A stretch of DNA of 64,000 nt from Mycobacterium seoulense (GTDB lineage Bacteria > Actinomycetota > Actinomycetes > Mycobacteriales > Mycobacteriaceae): positions 3,596,001 to 3,660,000 of the forward strand of contig NZ_AP022582.1 in assembly GCF_010731595.1 (NCBI RefSeq), written 5' to 3'. Below are positions 53,105 through 61,574 of the stretch, piece after piece (position 1 is the first letter of the stretch; every line of letters begins with the position of its first letter). The notes under the pieces are model-generated. The model was not told the origin of the DNA, did not search any database, and saw only the letters and a program-made list of their open reading frames with translations. A program made the translations under genes and the position numbers.

Positions 53105-54655
53105 TTGAGCCTGCCTGCCGATCCGACGGTCACCAAACTGCTGGTACCGCTTGCCGAGATCGACGACCGGGGCGTCCACTTCGAGGACTCGTACACCAGC
53201 TGGCGCGATCACCTGCGCCACGGTGCCGCGATCGCGGCGGCGCTGCGCGCCCGCCTCGACCCGGCCAAGCCACCACACGTCGGGGTGCTGCTGGAGAACA
53301 CCCCGTTCTTCTCGGCGATGCTGGCGGCGGCCGGCATGTCCGGGATCGTGCCGGTGGGGCTCAACCCGGTGCGCCGCGGCGACGCGCTGGCCCGCGACAT
53401 CGCCCACGCCGATTGCCAAGTGGTGCTGGCCGACTCGAATTCGGCCGCCGCGCTGGGCGACATCGCCCACGTGGACGTCGATTCCACCGAGTGGGCCGAC
53501 GAGGTGGCCGCGCATCGGGATGCCGAGCCGCGTTTCCGATCCGCGACGGCCACCGACCTTTTCATGCTGATCTTCACCTCGGGCACCAGTGGCGAGCCGA
53601 AGGCGGTGAAGTGCAGCCACGGCAAGGTTGCGATCGCGGGGGTGACGATGACCCAGCGATTCGACCTCGGGCGCGACGACGTCTGCTATGTGTCGATGCC
53701 GCTCTTTCATTCCAACGCGGTGCTGGTCGGCTGGGCGGTGGCGGCGGCCTGCCAGGGCTCATTGGCGTTGCGGCGCAAGTTCTCGGCATCCAACTTCCTG
53801 CCGGATGTGCGCCGCTTCGGCGCCACCTACGCCAACTACGTCGGCAAGCCGCTGTCGTATGTGCTCGCCACACCCGAGCGGCCCGACGACGCGGACAACC
53901 CCCTGCGAGCGGTGTACGGCAACGAGGGTGTGCCCCGCGATGTCGAACGCTTCGCGCGCCGGTTCGGCTGCGTCGTGCAGGACGGCTTCGGTTCCACCGA
54001 GGGCGGGGTGGCGATCGCGCGCACCCCCGACACCCCGGACGGGGCGCTGGGACCGCTGCCCGAGGGCGTCGAGATCGTCGACCCCGACACCGGTGAGCCC
54101 TGCGCGCCGGGAGTCGTCGGCGAGTTGGTGAACACCGCCGGGCCGGGCCGATTCGAGGGTTACTACAACGACGAGGCCGCCGAGGCCGAGCGGATGGCGG
54201 GTGGGGTGTACCACACCGGCGACCTCGCCTACCGGGACGACGACGGCTACGCGTACTTTGCCGGGCGGCTTGGTGATTGGATGCGGGTCGACGGCGAAAA
54301 CCTGGGCGCCGCCCCGATCGAGCGGGTGCTGCTGCGCCACCCCGACGTGACGGAGGTGGCCGTGTACGCGGTGCCGGATCCGGTGGTCGGTGACCAGGTC
54401 ATGGCCGCGGTGGTGATGACGCCCGGGGCCGAATTCGACGCCGAGAAGTTCCGCGGATTCCTGGCCGGACAGCCCGACCTCGGGCCCAAGCAGTGGCCGT
54501 CGTACGTCAGGGTCAGCCGGCAACTCCCCCGCACGGTGACCTTCAAGGTGCTCAAGCGCCAGTTGGCGGCGCAGGGTGTCGACTGCGAAGATCCCGTGGT
54601 ACGGATCCAGCCGCAAACGGCGAGGGGAAGGCCGGTGCTTGATGAAGATACGTGA
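53105..54655 (+). CDS. fadD17: Steroid CoA ligase FadD17
   Basis: 516 residues from a TTG at 53105; the open frame continues upstream but overlaps fadE27, and remembered FadD17 starts just before PTVTKLL. The AMP-binding motif is FTSGTSGEPKAVKCSHGK; others are YGNEGVPRDVERF, GSTEGG, YHTGDLAYRDDDGYAYFAGRLGDWMRVDGENL and GPKQWPSYVR. FadD17 activates the C24 (five-carbon) sterol side-chain acid to its CoA ester. No clear ribosome site precedes the TTG, so the start remains uncertain. Its end overlaps the next small gene by 14 bases. Confidence 0.9.
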   Translation: MSLPADPTVTKLLVPLAEIDDRGVHFEDSYTSWRDHLRHGAAIAAALRARLDPAKPPHVGVLLENTPFFSAMLAAAGMSGIVPVGLNPVRRGDALARDIAHADCQVVLADSNSAAALGDIAHVDVDSTEWADEVAAHRDAEPRFRSATATDLFMLIFTSGTSGEPKAVKCSHGKVAIAGVTMTQRFDLGRDDVCYVSMPLFHSNAVLVGWAVAAACQGSLALRRKFSASNFLPDVRRFGATYANYVGKPLSYVLATPERPDDADNPLRAVYGNEGVPRDVERFARRFGCVVQDGFGSTEGGVAIARTPDTPDGALGPLPEGVEIVDPDTGEPCAPGVVGELVNTAGPGRFEGYYNDEAAEAERMAGGVYHTGDLAYRDDDGYAYFAGRLGDWMRVDGENLGAAPIERVLLRHPDVTEVAVYAVPDPVVGDQVMAAVVMTPGAEFDAEKFRGFLAGQPDLGPKQWPSYVRVSRQLPRTVTFKVLKRQLAAQGVDCEDPVVRIQPQTARGRPVLDEDT

Positions 54656-54866
54656 GGTGATCGCCGGGGCCGCCCTTGTCGCGTCCCTCGGCGCTGCCGC
54701 GTTCGGGTTCGGTGCCGGTGGCGCGGCGGCGGAGCCGGCGCCACCCCCGCCTCCCCTGCCGCCGCCACCGCCGCTGGTGTGGGCGCCGCAGATGCCGGAA
54801 CGCGAACCGTGGCAGCCTCCCCCGCAGGAGGAGTCACCACCGCTGCCGCCGCTGCCGCCCAGGTAG
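54642..54866 (+). CDS. Small exported proline-rich protein overlapping fadD17
   Basis: 74 residues from ATG 54642, which lies inside the last codons of fadD17 (GAGGGGAAGG 11 bases before it). It has a clear signal (KIREVIAGAALVASLGAAAF) followed by AAAEP and a proline-dense mature part (PPPPPLPPPPPLVWAPQ, then QPPPQEESPPLPPLPPR). No domain is recognised. The overlap implies co-translation with fadD17, so it might be sterol-regulated. Such small proline-rich exported proteins are common in mycobacteria and unassigned. Confidence 0.75.
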   Translation: MKIREVIAGAALVASLGAAAFGFGAGGAAAEPAPPPPPLPPPPPLVWAPQMPEREPWQPPPQEESPPLPPLPPR

Positions 54867-54955
54867 CGGCGCGCCGTCGCCCGTCTCGCGCTGCGCGTTG
54901 CGACTGTCGACGATAATGCGACGGGGCACCGACATGCCGGACCGAAGGAGGCGCG

Positions 54956-55690
54956 ATGGTTGGTCCTGATCAGCGCATGACTTCTCGGCCCCTGGAGACC
55001 GCGCTCGAAGCGAGCTTCGATCAGCTGTCCGCCGCCGTGGCGGCGGACGTCGGCGTCGCGATCGCCCGACCGGATCGCACCTACTCGCTGGGCCGCTGGT
55101 GGTCCGGTGTCGCATGGTCGACGATCAAGGTGCCGCTGGCGATCGCGGCGCTGCGCAGCGATTGGCTGCGCGCCAAGGATCTCGCGGTCAAGGCGATCAC
55201 GGAATCCGACAATCGTGCATCCGAGCAATTGTGGTCCCACTTGGGCGATCCGGAGGAAGCGGCACGGCGCGTGCAAGGTGTGATCGCCGAAGGCGGTGAT
55301 ACCGCCACGGTGGTCGAATCGCGCCGGCTTCGGCGGGGATATACCGCGTTCGGGCAAACGCAGTGGACCCTGCAGCGGCAGGCCCGGTTCGCGGCCGAGC
55401 TGGCTTCGATCCCCGGTTCGGCCGACGTGATCGATCTGATGCAGCGGCTCACCAGCGGCCATCGCTGGGGGCTCGCCGCCAAAGGCTTTGCCGCGAAAGG
55501 CGGTTGGGGGCCCGGGATCAACGGTGACTACCTGGTGCGGCAGTTCGGGATCGTGCCCACGCCGTCGGGAAACTGGGGCGTGGCGCTGGCCGCCAGGGTG
55601 CACGACGGCGTGTTGGAGACGGGCGTCGACGTCGTGAACACGATGTCGGACTGGGTCCTCAGCCGACTCCCCGGCCTAGCCCGTTATTGA
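54956..55690 (+). CDS. Cytoplasmic class-A beta-lactamase-fold serine hydrolase
   Basis: 244 residues, no signal peptide. The three motifs of serine beta-lactamases/penicillin-binding proteins are intact and in order: SxxK as S55-T-I-K58, SDN at 84-86, and KGG at 181-183 (AAKGGWGPG). The omega-loop glutamate of class A enzymes (ExxLN) is not visible, so a hydrolase or esterase other than a true beta-lactamase is likely. The start ATG at 54956 has an AAGGAGG site. It sits between a proline-rich exported protein and the ilvX-like gene, convergent with ilvX by 15 bases. Substrate unknown. Confidence 0.8.
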   Translation: MVGPDQRMTSRPLETALEASFDQLSAAVAADVGVAIARPDRTYSLGRWWSGVAWSTIKVPLAIAALRSDWLRAKDLAVKAITESDNRASEQLWSHLGDPEEAARRVQGVIAEGGDTATVVESRRLRRGYTAFGQTQWTLQRQARFAAELASIPGSADVIDLMQRLTSGHRWGLAAKGFAAKGGWGPGINGDYLVRQFGIVPTPSGNWGVALAARVHDGVLETGVDVVNTMSDWVLSRLPGLARY

Positions 55691-57226
55691 CGGCACCACG
55701 GCGTCGATCAGGTGCGGGCCCGCCTCGTTCAAGGCGCGACGCAGCGCGTCGGCGAGTTCCTCGGCGGTGGTGACGCGCCGCGCCGGCACTCCCATCCCCT
55801 CGCTGATCTTGACGAAATCCATTGTGGGGCGCGACAAGTCGAGGAGGTCAAGCGCCTTGGGGCCGGGAGCCGATCCCGCCCCTACCCGTGCCAACTCGAT
55901 CCGCAGGATGTCGTAGGCGCTGTTGTCGTAGATCACCGTGGTCACGTTCAGGTTTTCCCGCGCCTGGGTCCACAGCCCGGAGATCGTGTACATCGCCGAC
56001 CCGTCGGATTCCAGGCAGAGCACCGGGCGGTCGGGGGCGGCCACCGCGGCGCCCACCGCGGCCGGGATGCCGTACCCGATCGCACCGCCGGTCAGCGTCA
56101 GCCAATCGTGGGCCGGCGCTCCCGCCGTGGCCTGGGCGAGCAGCACACCGGAGGTGTTGGACTCGTCGACCACGATCGCCCCCTCCGGCAGCAGCGCCCC
56201 GACCACGTCGGCCGCCGACGCGGACGTCAGGGCACCCGTCGGCAGTTGCGGCCGCGCCGCATCCGCGACGGGCGCCACGGTTCCGGGCGCCACCTCGTCG
56301 GCCACCGCGGCCAGCGCCTCGGCGGCACCGCTGTGCCCCGCGAGCAGATGCACCTCACAGCCGGCCGGGACGAGGTCGCTGGGCATGCCCGGGTAGGCGA
56401 AGAAGGACACCGGCGACTTCGCGCCCGCCAGCACCAGATGCTTGGCGCCGTCCAGCTGGGCGGTGGCGGCCTCGGCGAAATACGCCAGTCGCTCGACCGC
56501 GGGGACGCCCGCGCCGCGCTCCAGCCGCGCCGGGAACGTCTCGCACAACAACCGGGCCCCGGTCGCCTGCGCGATCCGAGCGGCGGCGGCGAGGCCAGGC
56601 CCGCGGGTGGCGTCGCCACCGATCATGAGCACCGTGGGTTCCCCCGAACGCAGCACCTCGATGGCCTCGAACGCCAACCGGGGCTCGGCCCCCGCGGGTT
56701 GCGCGGGCAGGGCGCCGGCCGCTTGCGCCCCGTCCGACCAGGACACGTCGGCGGGCAGGATCAGCGTCGAGATCCGCGGGCCGGAGCGGCTGGCCGCGAT
56801 CGCCTCTGCGGCGTCGGACGCGACGTCGGCGGTGTGTTCGGTGCGGCGCACCCACCCCGAGACCGTGCCGGCCAGCGCGTCGATGTCGGATTCCAAAGGG
56901 GCGTCGTACTTCTTGTGATAGGTGGCGTGGTCGCCGACGACCACCACCATCGGCACCTGGGCGCGCCGGGCGTTGTGCAGGTTCGCCAGACCGTTGCCCA
57001 GTCCGGGCCCCAGGTGCAGCAGCACCGCCGCCGGCCGACCGGCGATGCGGGCGTAGCCGTCGGCCGCCCCGGTCGCGACACCCTCGAACAGGGCCAGCAC
57101 GCCGCGCATTCGCGGCACGGTGTCCAGCGCGGCCACGAAGTGCATCTCCGAGGTGCCCGGGTTGGCGAAGCACACGTCGACGCCACCGTCGACCAGGGTG
57201 TTGATCAGGGCCTGGGCACCGTTCAC
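55676..57226 (-). CDS. ilvX: Thiamine-diphosphate enzyme IlvX (Rv3509c-like)
   Basis: 516 residues. The ThDP-dependent fold: NPGTSEMHFVAALDTVP with the conserved glutamate, GRPAAVLLHLGPGLGNGLANLHNA, and a C-terminal pyrophosphate site LESDGSAMYTISGLWTQARENLNVTTVIYDNSAY. It is an acetolactate-synthase-like (benzoylformate decarboxylase-like) enzyme; the usual regulatory subunit and the biosynthetic ilv genes are not beside it, so it is probably not the branched-chain enzyme. It is followed by an amidohydrolase with a 4-base overlap. The same order (Rv3509c-Rv3510c) exists within the M. tuberculosis cholesterol region. Confidence 0.9.
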   Translation of the reverse strand: MNGAQALINTLVDGGVDVCFANPGTSEMHFVAALDTVPRMRGVLALFEGVATGAADGYARIAGRPAAVLLHLGPGLGNGLANLHNARRAQVPMVVVVGDHATYHKKYDAPLESDIDALAGTVSGWVRRTEHTADVASDAAEAIAASRSGPRISTLILPADVSWSDGAQAAGALPAQPAGAEPRLAFEAIEVLRSGEPTVLMIGGDATRGPGLAAAARIAQATGARLLCETFPARLERGAGVPAVERLAYFAEAATAQLDGAKHLVLAGAKSPVSFFAYPGMPSDLVPAGCEVHLLAGHSGAAEALAAVADEVAPGTVAPVADAARPQLPTGALTSASAADVVGALLPEGAIVVDESNTSGVLLAQATAGAPAHDWLTLTGGAIGYGIPAAVGAAVAAPDRPVLCLESDGSAMYTISGLWTQARENLNVTTVIYDNSAYDILRIELARVGAGSAPGPKALDLLDLSRPTMDFVKISEGMGVPARRVTTAEELADALRRALNEAGPHLIDAVVPSITG

Positions 57227-58047
57227 GTGACTGCCTCCAGTTTGAAAACGCGTTCGGCGTTGGCGTGGAGAAAGTCGCGGCGCCCGTCCTCGCTGAGCCC
57301 GAGTTCGTCGAGGGCCTCCAGCGCGCGGAGCGGCGCGATCATCGGATAATTGGTGCCGAACAGCACTTTGCGTTGCCCCGTACCGGTTTTCATGAACCGG
57401 ACGAGCTCCGGCGGCAGCCGCTTGAGGGTATAGGCCGACGTGTCGATGTAGACGTTCTCATGCTTGCGGGCCACGGCGACCATCTCCTCGGTCCACGGGT
57501 AGCCGACGTGCCCGCACACGATCACCAGTTCCGGGAAGTCCAGGGCCACCTGGTCGATGTACGGGATCGGACGGCCGGTCTCCGAGGGCCGCAGGGGACC
57601 GGTATGACCCACCTGGGTGCAAAACGGCACCCCGGACTCCACGCACTGGGCGTACAGCGGGTAGTAGCGGCGATCGGTGGGCGGTGCCTCCCATAGCCAC
57701 GGCACCACCCGGAGGCCGACGAAGCCGTCGCCGACCCGTCGCCGCAGTTCGCGGACCGCCTCCATCGGGCGGTCCAGGTCCACGGTGGCCAGGCCCGCGA
57801 ACCGCTTCGGGTGCAGGCTGATCCACTCGGCAACCTCGTCGTTGGAGATCAGATCCTGGCCGCGTGGACCGCGCCACGCGCTGAGCAAGCCGAGTTGGAT
57901 CCCGGCGGCGTCCATCGATGCGACGGTCATCTCGATGGGGATCTCGGTGTCCGGAATGGACCCACCGGTCCAGCGCCGCAGCGAGGCCAGCATGTCGCTG
58001 CCCAGGAATCGCAGCGTCGGGTGCTGCATCCATACGTCGATCGTCAT
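57223..58047 (-). CDS. Amidohydrolase-family protein (Rv3510c-like)
   Basis: 274 residues from ATG 58047 (MTIDVWMQHPTLRFLGSDML). The open frame extends much further upstream but that part overlaps the kinase-like gene and is arginine-rich noise. It has the TIM-barrel amidohydrolase-2 features: YPLYAQCVESGVPFCTQVGH (metal-site histidine), VIVCGHVGYPWTEEM and LFGTNYPMI near the end. Relatives are decarboxylases or hydrolases of ACMSD type acting on small acids. The N-terminal metal histidines (DxHxH) are not visible, so catalysis may be altered. It overlaps ilvX by 4 bases. Confidence 0.85.
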   Translation of the reverse strand: MTIDVWMQHPTLRFLGSDMLASLRRWTGGSIPDTEIPIEMTVASMDAAGIQLGLLSAWRGPRGQDLISNDEVAEWISLHPKRFAGLATVDLDRPMEAVRELRRRVGDGFVGLRVVPWLWEAPPTDRRYYPLYAQCVESGVPFCTQVGHTGPLRPSETGRPIPYIDQVALDFPELVIVCGHVGYPWTEEMVAVARKHENVYIDTSAYTLKRLPPELVRFMKTGTGQRKVLFGTNYPMIAPLRALEALDELGLSEDGRRDFLHANAERVFKLEAVT

Positions 58048-58073
58048 TGCGACGACTGTAAGCCACCGAAAGA

Positions 58074-58841
58074 TTAGGCGGCCAACGCGCTGCGCGCGGC
58101 GGCATGTGTCTGCCGCGCGTAGCCCGAGCCGAACAACACGACGTGCGCCAGCAGCGGGAACAGCTGGTGCAGCCCGACGCGGTCGCGCCAGCCCGGTCCC
58201 AGCGATCGCACCCGCTGGTAACCGTCGAGGACTGCCTCGAGGTGCGGGCACCCGAACAGTGCGAGCATCGCCAGGTCGGTCTCGCGATGGCCGGCGTGGG
58301 CGGCCGGGTCGATCAGTACCACCCCGTCGGGCGTCCACATCACATTGCCGCCCCACAGGTCGCCGTGGAGCCTGGCCGGCGGGTCGTCGTCGTCGAAGTC
58401 GCCCGCGCGACAGCGCGCTACCACCGAATCGATCGCACGGCGGGTGGCAGCGTCCAGCCGCGCCGCGGCGAGCTCGGCCATCGGCGCCAACCGCTCCTCG
58501 GCGTAAAACTCGCCCCAGCGCGCGTGCCGGCACAGCGACATCGGCAACGGCTGCGACAGCGGCCCGAAGAATCCGGCCCCGTCCCAGCCGTCCGGCCCGG
58601 CGCCGAACGCCGGGGCGCCCGCGTGGTGCATGACCGCGAGCCGGCCGCCGAACGCGAGGGCCGCCTCGCGGGTCGGTGTCACCGAATCAAGCCGCCGCAG
58701 GGTCAGGCTCGTCGAGCCGACGGAAATCACCTGTGCGCACGGCACGCCACCGTCGACGGCCGAAAGCCAGCGCAGCCCCGCGGCTTCCCAGGCGAAGTAG
58801 CCGGCCGGGGCCCCCGGGTGTTGCTTGACGAAATCGGTCAA
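58074..58841 (-). CDS. Fructosamine-3-kinase-like phosphotransferase
   Basis: 255 residues with the kinase-like APH fold. The catalytic loop is HGDLWGGN (159-166), and LIDPAAHAGHRETDLAMLALFG supplies the metal-binding DxD-type aspartate; FYAEERLAPMAELAAARLD is the connecting helix. It matches the FN3K/ketosamine-kinase family, which phosphorylates glycated amines for deglycation. The start overlaps the fadD19 stop by 4 bases, so it is translated as the second gene of a fadD19 operon, which is not what I recall for M. tuberculosis. Role in sterol metabolism is unclear. Confidence 0.88.
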   Translation of the reverse strand: MTDFVKQHPGAPAGYFAWEAAGLRWLSAVDGGVPCAQVISVGSTSLTLRRLDSVTPTREAALAFGGRLAVMHHAGAPAFGAGPDGWDGAGFFGPLSQPLPMSLCRHARWGEFYAEERLAPMAELAAARLDAATRRAIDSVVARCRAGDFDDDDPPARLHGDLWGGNVMWTPDGVVLIDPAAHAGHRETDLAMLALFGCPHLEAVLDGYQRVRSLGPGWRDRVGLHQLFPLLAHVVLFGSGYARQTHAAARSALAA

Positions 58842-60496
58842 GCGCTCACGTGAGCGGCGTGCACGTCGTCGGCGGGCCGCGCCTCGGTCTGGTCCTTGGC
58901 CCAGCGGTAATCCGGTTTGCCCGCGGGCGAGCGCTTGACCTCGTCAACCAGCCAAAGGCTGCGCGGCACCTTGTATCCGGCGATCTCGGAGCGCACGAAG
59001 CGGTCCAGTTCGGCCAGCGTCGGCCGGGACCCCGGCCTCGGCTGCACGACGGCGGCCACGTGCTGTCCGTAGCGCGGGTCGGGCACGCCGACCACCAGCG
59101 CGTCGAAGACGTCGGGGTGGCCCTTGAGCGCCGCCTCGACCTCTTCGGGATAGATCTTCTCGCCGCCGCTGTTGATCGACACCGAGCCGCGGCCCAGCAT
59201 CGTCACGGTGCCGTCCTCCTCGACCATGGCCCAGTCGCCCGGGATCGCGTAGCGGACACCGTTGATGGTCTTGAACGTTTCGGCGGTCTTCTTCTCATCC
59301 TTGTAGTAGCCGACCGGAATGTTGCCCTTCTTGGCGATGAAGCCGCGCACCCCGGAGCCGGGCTTGACCTCGTTGCCCTCCTCGTCGAGCACGACGGTGC
59401 GGTGGTCGATGGTCACCCGCGGGCCGCTGCTGTGCGGCGCGTCCTTGGCGACGATGCTGGTGCCGCCGAATCCGGTCTCCGAGGAGCCGATGGAGTCGGT
59501 GATGACCCGGTTGGGCAGCAGCTCGAGGAGCTTCTCCTTGATGCTCGGCGAGAACAGCGCCGCGGTGCTGGCGAGCAGGAACAGCGACGACAGGTCGTAT
59601 GCTTCGCCTTCTGCCCCTTCCTGTGCTGCCAGCAGCGCGTCGAGCAGCGGGCGCGCCATCGCGTCGCCGGTGAAGAACAGCAGGTTCACCTTGTGCTCGT
59701 GGATCGTGCGCCACACCTCGTCGGCGTTGAATTCCGGTGCGAGCACGGTGGTTTGGCCGGAGAAGATGGACATCCAGGTGGCCGACTGGGTGGCACCGTG
59801 GATCATCGGCGGAATCGGGTAGCGCACCATCGGCGGGTTGGCGGTCGCCCCCTTGGCCAGGTCGTACTCGTCCTTGACGAATTCGCCTGTGGCGAAGTCG
59901 GTTCCGCCCAACAGCACGCGGTAGATGTCCTCGTGGCGCCACATCACGCCCTTCGGGAAGCCGGTGGTGCCGCCGGTGTAGAGCAGGTAGATGTCGTCCG
60001 CGCTGCGCTCGCCGAAGTCGCGCTCGGGCGAGCCCTGCGCGATCGCCGAGTAGAACTCGACGCCGCCGTAGCGCTGGTAGTCGTTGTCCGAGCCGTCCTC
60101 GATGACCAGGATCGTCTTGACGTCGGGGGTGTCCGGCAGCACGTTGGCCACCCGGTCGGAGTACTGCCGCTCGTGGACCAGCGCGACCATGTCGGAGTTG
60201 TCGAACAGGTAGCGGAGCTCACCCTCGACGTAGCGGTAGTTGACGTTCACCAGGATGGCGCCCGCCTTGACGATGCCGAGCATGGCGATGACGATCTCGA
60301 TGCGGTTGCGGCAGTACAGCCCGACCTTGTCGTCCTTCTTGACGCCCTGATCCATCAGGTAGTGCGCCAGCCGGTTGGCCTTCTCCTCCAACTCGGCGTA
60401 GGTCAACTTCTCGTCGCCGCAGATGAGGGCGACACGGTCAGGCACAGCGTCGATGGCGTGCTCGGCAAGATCGGCAATATTCAGGGCCACGGCCAC
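58838..60496 (-). CDS. fadD19: Steroid CoA ligase FadD19
   Basis: 552 residues from GTG 60496 ([20 protein letters not shown]...); an ATG 78 bases upstream would run through the KstR box and into divergent DNA. The adenylation motifs are [31 protein letters not shown] and [20 protein letters not shown]. FadD19 makes the CoA ester of the C26 carboxylated cholesterol side chain (3-oxocholest-4-en-26-oate). The box at 60502-60515 is only 5 bases upstream, so the mRNA is probably almost leaderless. It is followed by the kinase-like gene with a 4-base overlap. Confidence 0.95.
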   Translation of the reverse strand: MAVALNIADLAEHAIDAVPDRVALICGDEKLTYAELEEKANRLAHYLMDQGVKKDDKVGLYCRNRIEIVIAMLGIVKAGAILVNVNYRYVEGELRYLFDNSDMVALVHERQYSDRVANVLPDTPDVKTILVIEDGSDNDYQRYGGVEFYSAIAQGSPERDFGERSADDIYLLYTGGTTGFPKGVMWRHEDIYRVLLGGTDFATGEFVKDEYDLAKGATANPPMVRYPIPPMIHGATQSATWMSIFSGQTTVLAPEFNADEVWRTIHEHKVNLLFFTGDAMARPLLDALLAAQEGAEGEAYDLSSLFLLASTAALFSPSIKEKLLELLPNRVITDSIGSSETGFGGTSIVAKDAPHSSGPRVTIDHRTVVLDEEGNEVKPGSGVRGFIAKKGNIPVGYYKDEKKTAETFKTINGVRYAIPGDWAMVEEDGTVTMLGRGSVSINSGGEKIYPEEVEAALKGHPDVFDALVVGVPDPRYGQHVAAVVQPRPGSRPTLAELDRFVRSEIAGYKVPRSLWLVDEVKRSPAGKPDYRWAKDQTEARPADDVHAAHVSA

Positions 60497-60501
60497 CAAA
60501 T

Positions 60502-60515
60502 TAGAACGTGTTACA
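60502..60515. promoter_or_regulatory. KstR box between fadD19 and echA19
   Basis: TAGAACGTGTTACA, identical to the box at 50690, is placed 5 bases from the fadD19 GTG and 45 from the echA19 GTG. Because it overlaps where a ribosome site or leader would be for fadD19, binding could block both transcripts. Confidence 0.9.
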
Positions 60516-60560
60516 TTTCTTGACAAGCTCACCCCCAACGTCGACCGAAAGGCGGTAGCC

Positions 60561-61385
60561 GTGGCATCGCACAATGGTGAGGCCCCAGCAAACGAGCAAT
60601 CCGGTCCCGACGCGCTGGTGGAACAGCGTGGTCACACCCTCGTCGTCACGTTGAACCGGCCGCACGCCCGCAACGCGCTGAGCACCGAAATGATGGAAAT
60701 CATGGTGCAGGCCTGGGACCGCGTCGACAACGATCCGGACATCCGCTGCTGCATCCTGACCGGCGCCGGTGGCTACTTCTGCGCCGGCATGGACCTCAAG
60801 GCGGCAACCAAGAAGCCGCCGGGTGAGTCGTTCAAGGACGGCAGCTACGACCCGTCGCGAATCGACGCCCTCCTCAAGGGCCGCCGGCTGACCAAGCCGC
60901 TCATCGCGGCCGTCGAGGGACCCGCGATCGCCGGCGGCACCGAGATCCTGCAGGGCACCGACATCCGCATCGCGGGCGAGAGCGCCAAGTTCGGCATCTC
61001 GGAGGCCAAGTGGAGCCTGTACCCGATGGGCGGGTCGGCCGTGCGGCTGGTGCGGCAGATCCCCTACACGGTCGCGTGCGACCTGCTGCTGACCGGCCGG
61101 CACATCACCGCCGCCGAGGCCAAGGAGATGGGCCTGATCGGGCATGTGGTGCCCGACGGGCAGGCGCTGTCCAAGGCGCTCGAGATCGCCGAGATCATCG
61201 AGAACAACGGCCCGCTGGCCGTGCAGGCGATCCTGCGGGCGATCCGCGAGACCGAGGGCATGCACGAGAACGAGGCCTTCAAGATCGACACCCAGATCGG
61301 CATCAAGGTGTTCCTGTCCGAGGACGCCAAGGAAGGCCCGCGGGCGTTCGCCGAGAAGCGCAAGCCCAACTTCCAGAACCGCTAG
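60561..61385 (+). CDS. echA19: Sterol side-chain enoyl-CoA hydratase EchA19
   Basis: 274 residues from GTG 60561, with GAAAGGCGG before it. The crotonase core is [67 protein letters not shown] and the end [13 protein letters not shown], as in remembered M. tuberculosis EchA19. It hydrates the C22 double bond of the steroid side-chain CoA. The N-terminus ([20 protein letters not shown]) is longer by several residues than the M. tuberculosis form. It is divergent from fadD19 and both are under the KstR box at 60502. Confidence 0.95.
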   Translation: MASHNGEAPANEQSGPDALVEQRGHTLVVTLNRPHARNALSTEMMEIMVQAWDRVDNDPDIRCCILTGAGGYFCAGMDLKAATKKPPGESFKDGSYDPSRIDALLKGRRLTKPLIAAVEGPAIAGGTEILQGTDIRIAGESAKFGISEAKWSLYPMGGSAVRLVRQIPYTVACDLLLTGRHITAAEAKEMGLIGHVVPDGQALSKALEIAEIIENNGPLAVQAILRAIRETEGMHENEAFKIDTQIGIKVFLSEDAKEGPRAFAEKRKPNFQNR

Positions 61386-61443
61386 GCCGACGGGCTTTAG
61401 TCACACCCACCACACCAGCCTCTGCGCCGGGCGACCGACTTTT

Positions 61444-61524
61444 TGCCCGCCTCATAGCGACAAATCGTTGGCGCCCCGCGCGTACGTCGCACCCGTATCG
61501 GTGATTGTCGCTATGAGGCGGGCA
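61444..61524. repeat. Perfect 20-bp inverted repeat between echA19 and cyp142
   Basis: TGCCCGCCTCATAGCGACAA at 61444-61463 and its exact reverse complement at 61505-61524 are separated by 41 bases. It lies between the convergent ends of echA19 and cyp142. It could be a bidirectional terminator or a small repeat element; the inner 41 bases show no clear further symmetry and no target duplication is visible. Confidence 0.75.
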
Positions 61525-61574
61525 CATCGGCTGTCGCCTCCGCCAGGGGCCAGTGGTGCCGCTGTGACTGGGCG

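Noticed and set aside
54956..55690. Annotation as an antibiotic-resistance beta-lactamase
   Set aside because: It lacks a signal peptide and the class A omega-loop glutamate, so the fold is supported but resistance function is not.
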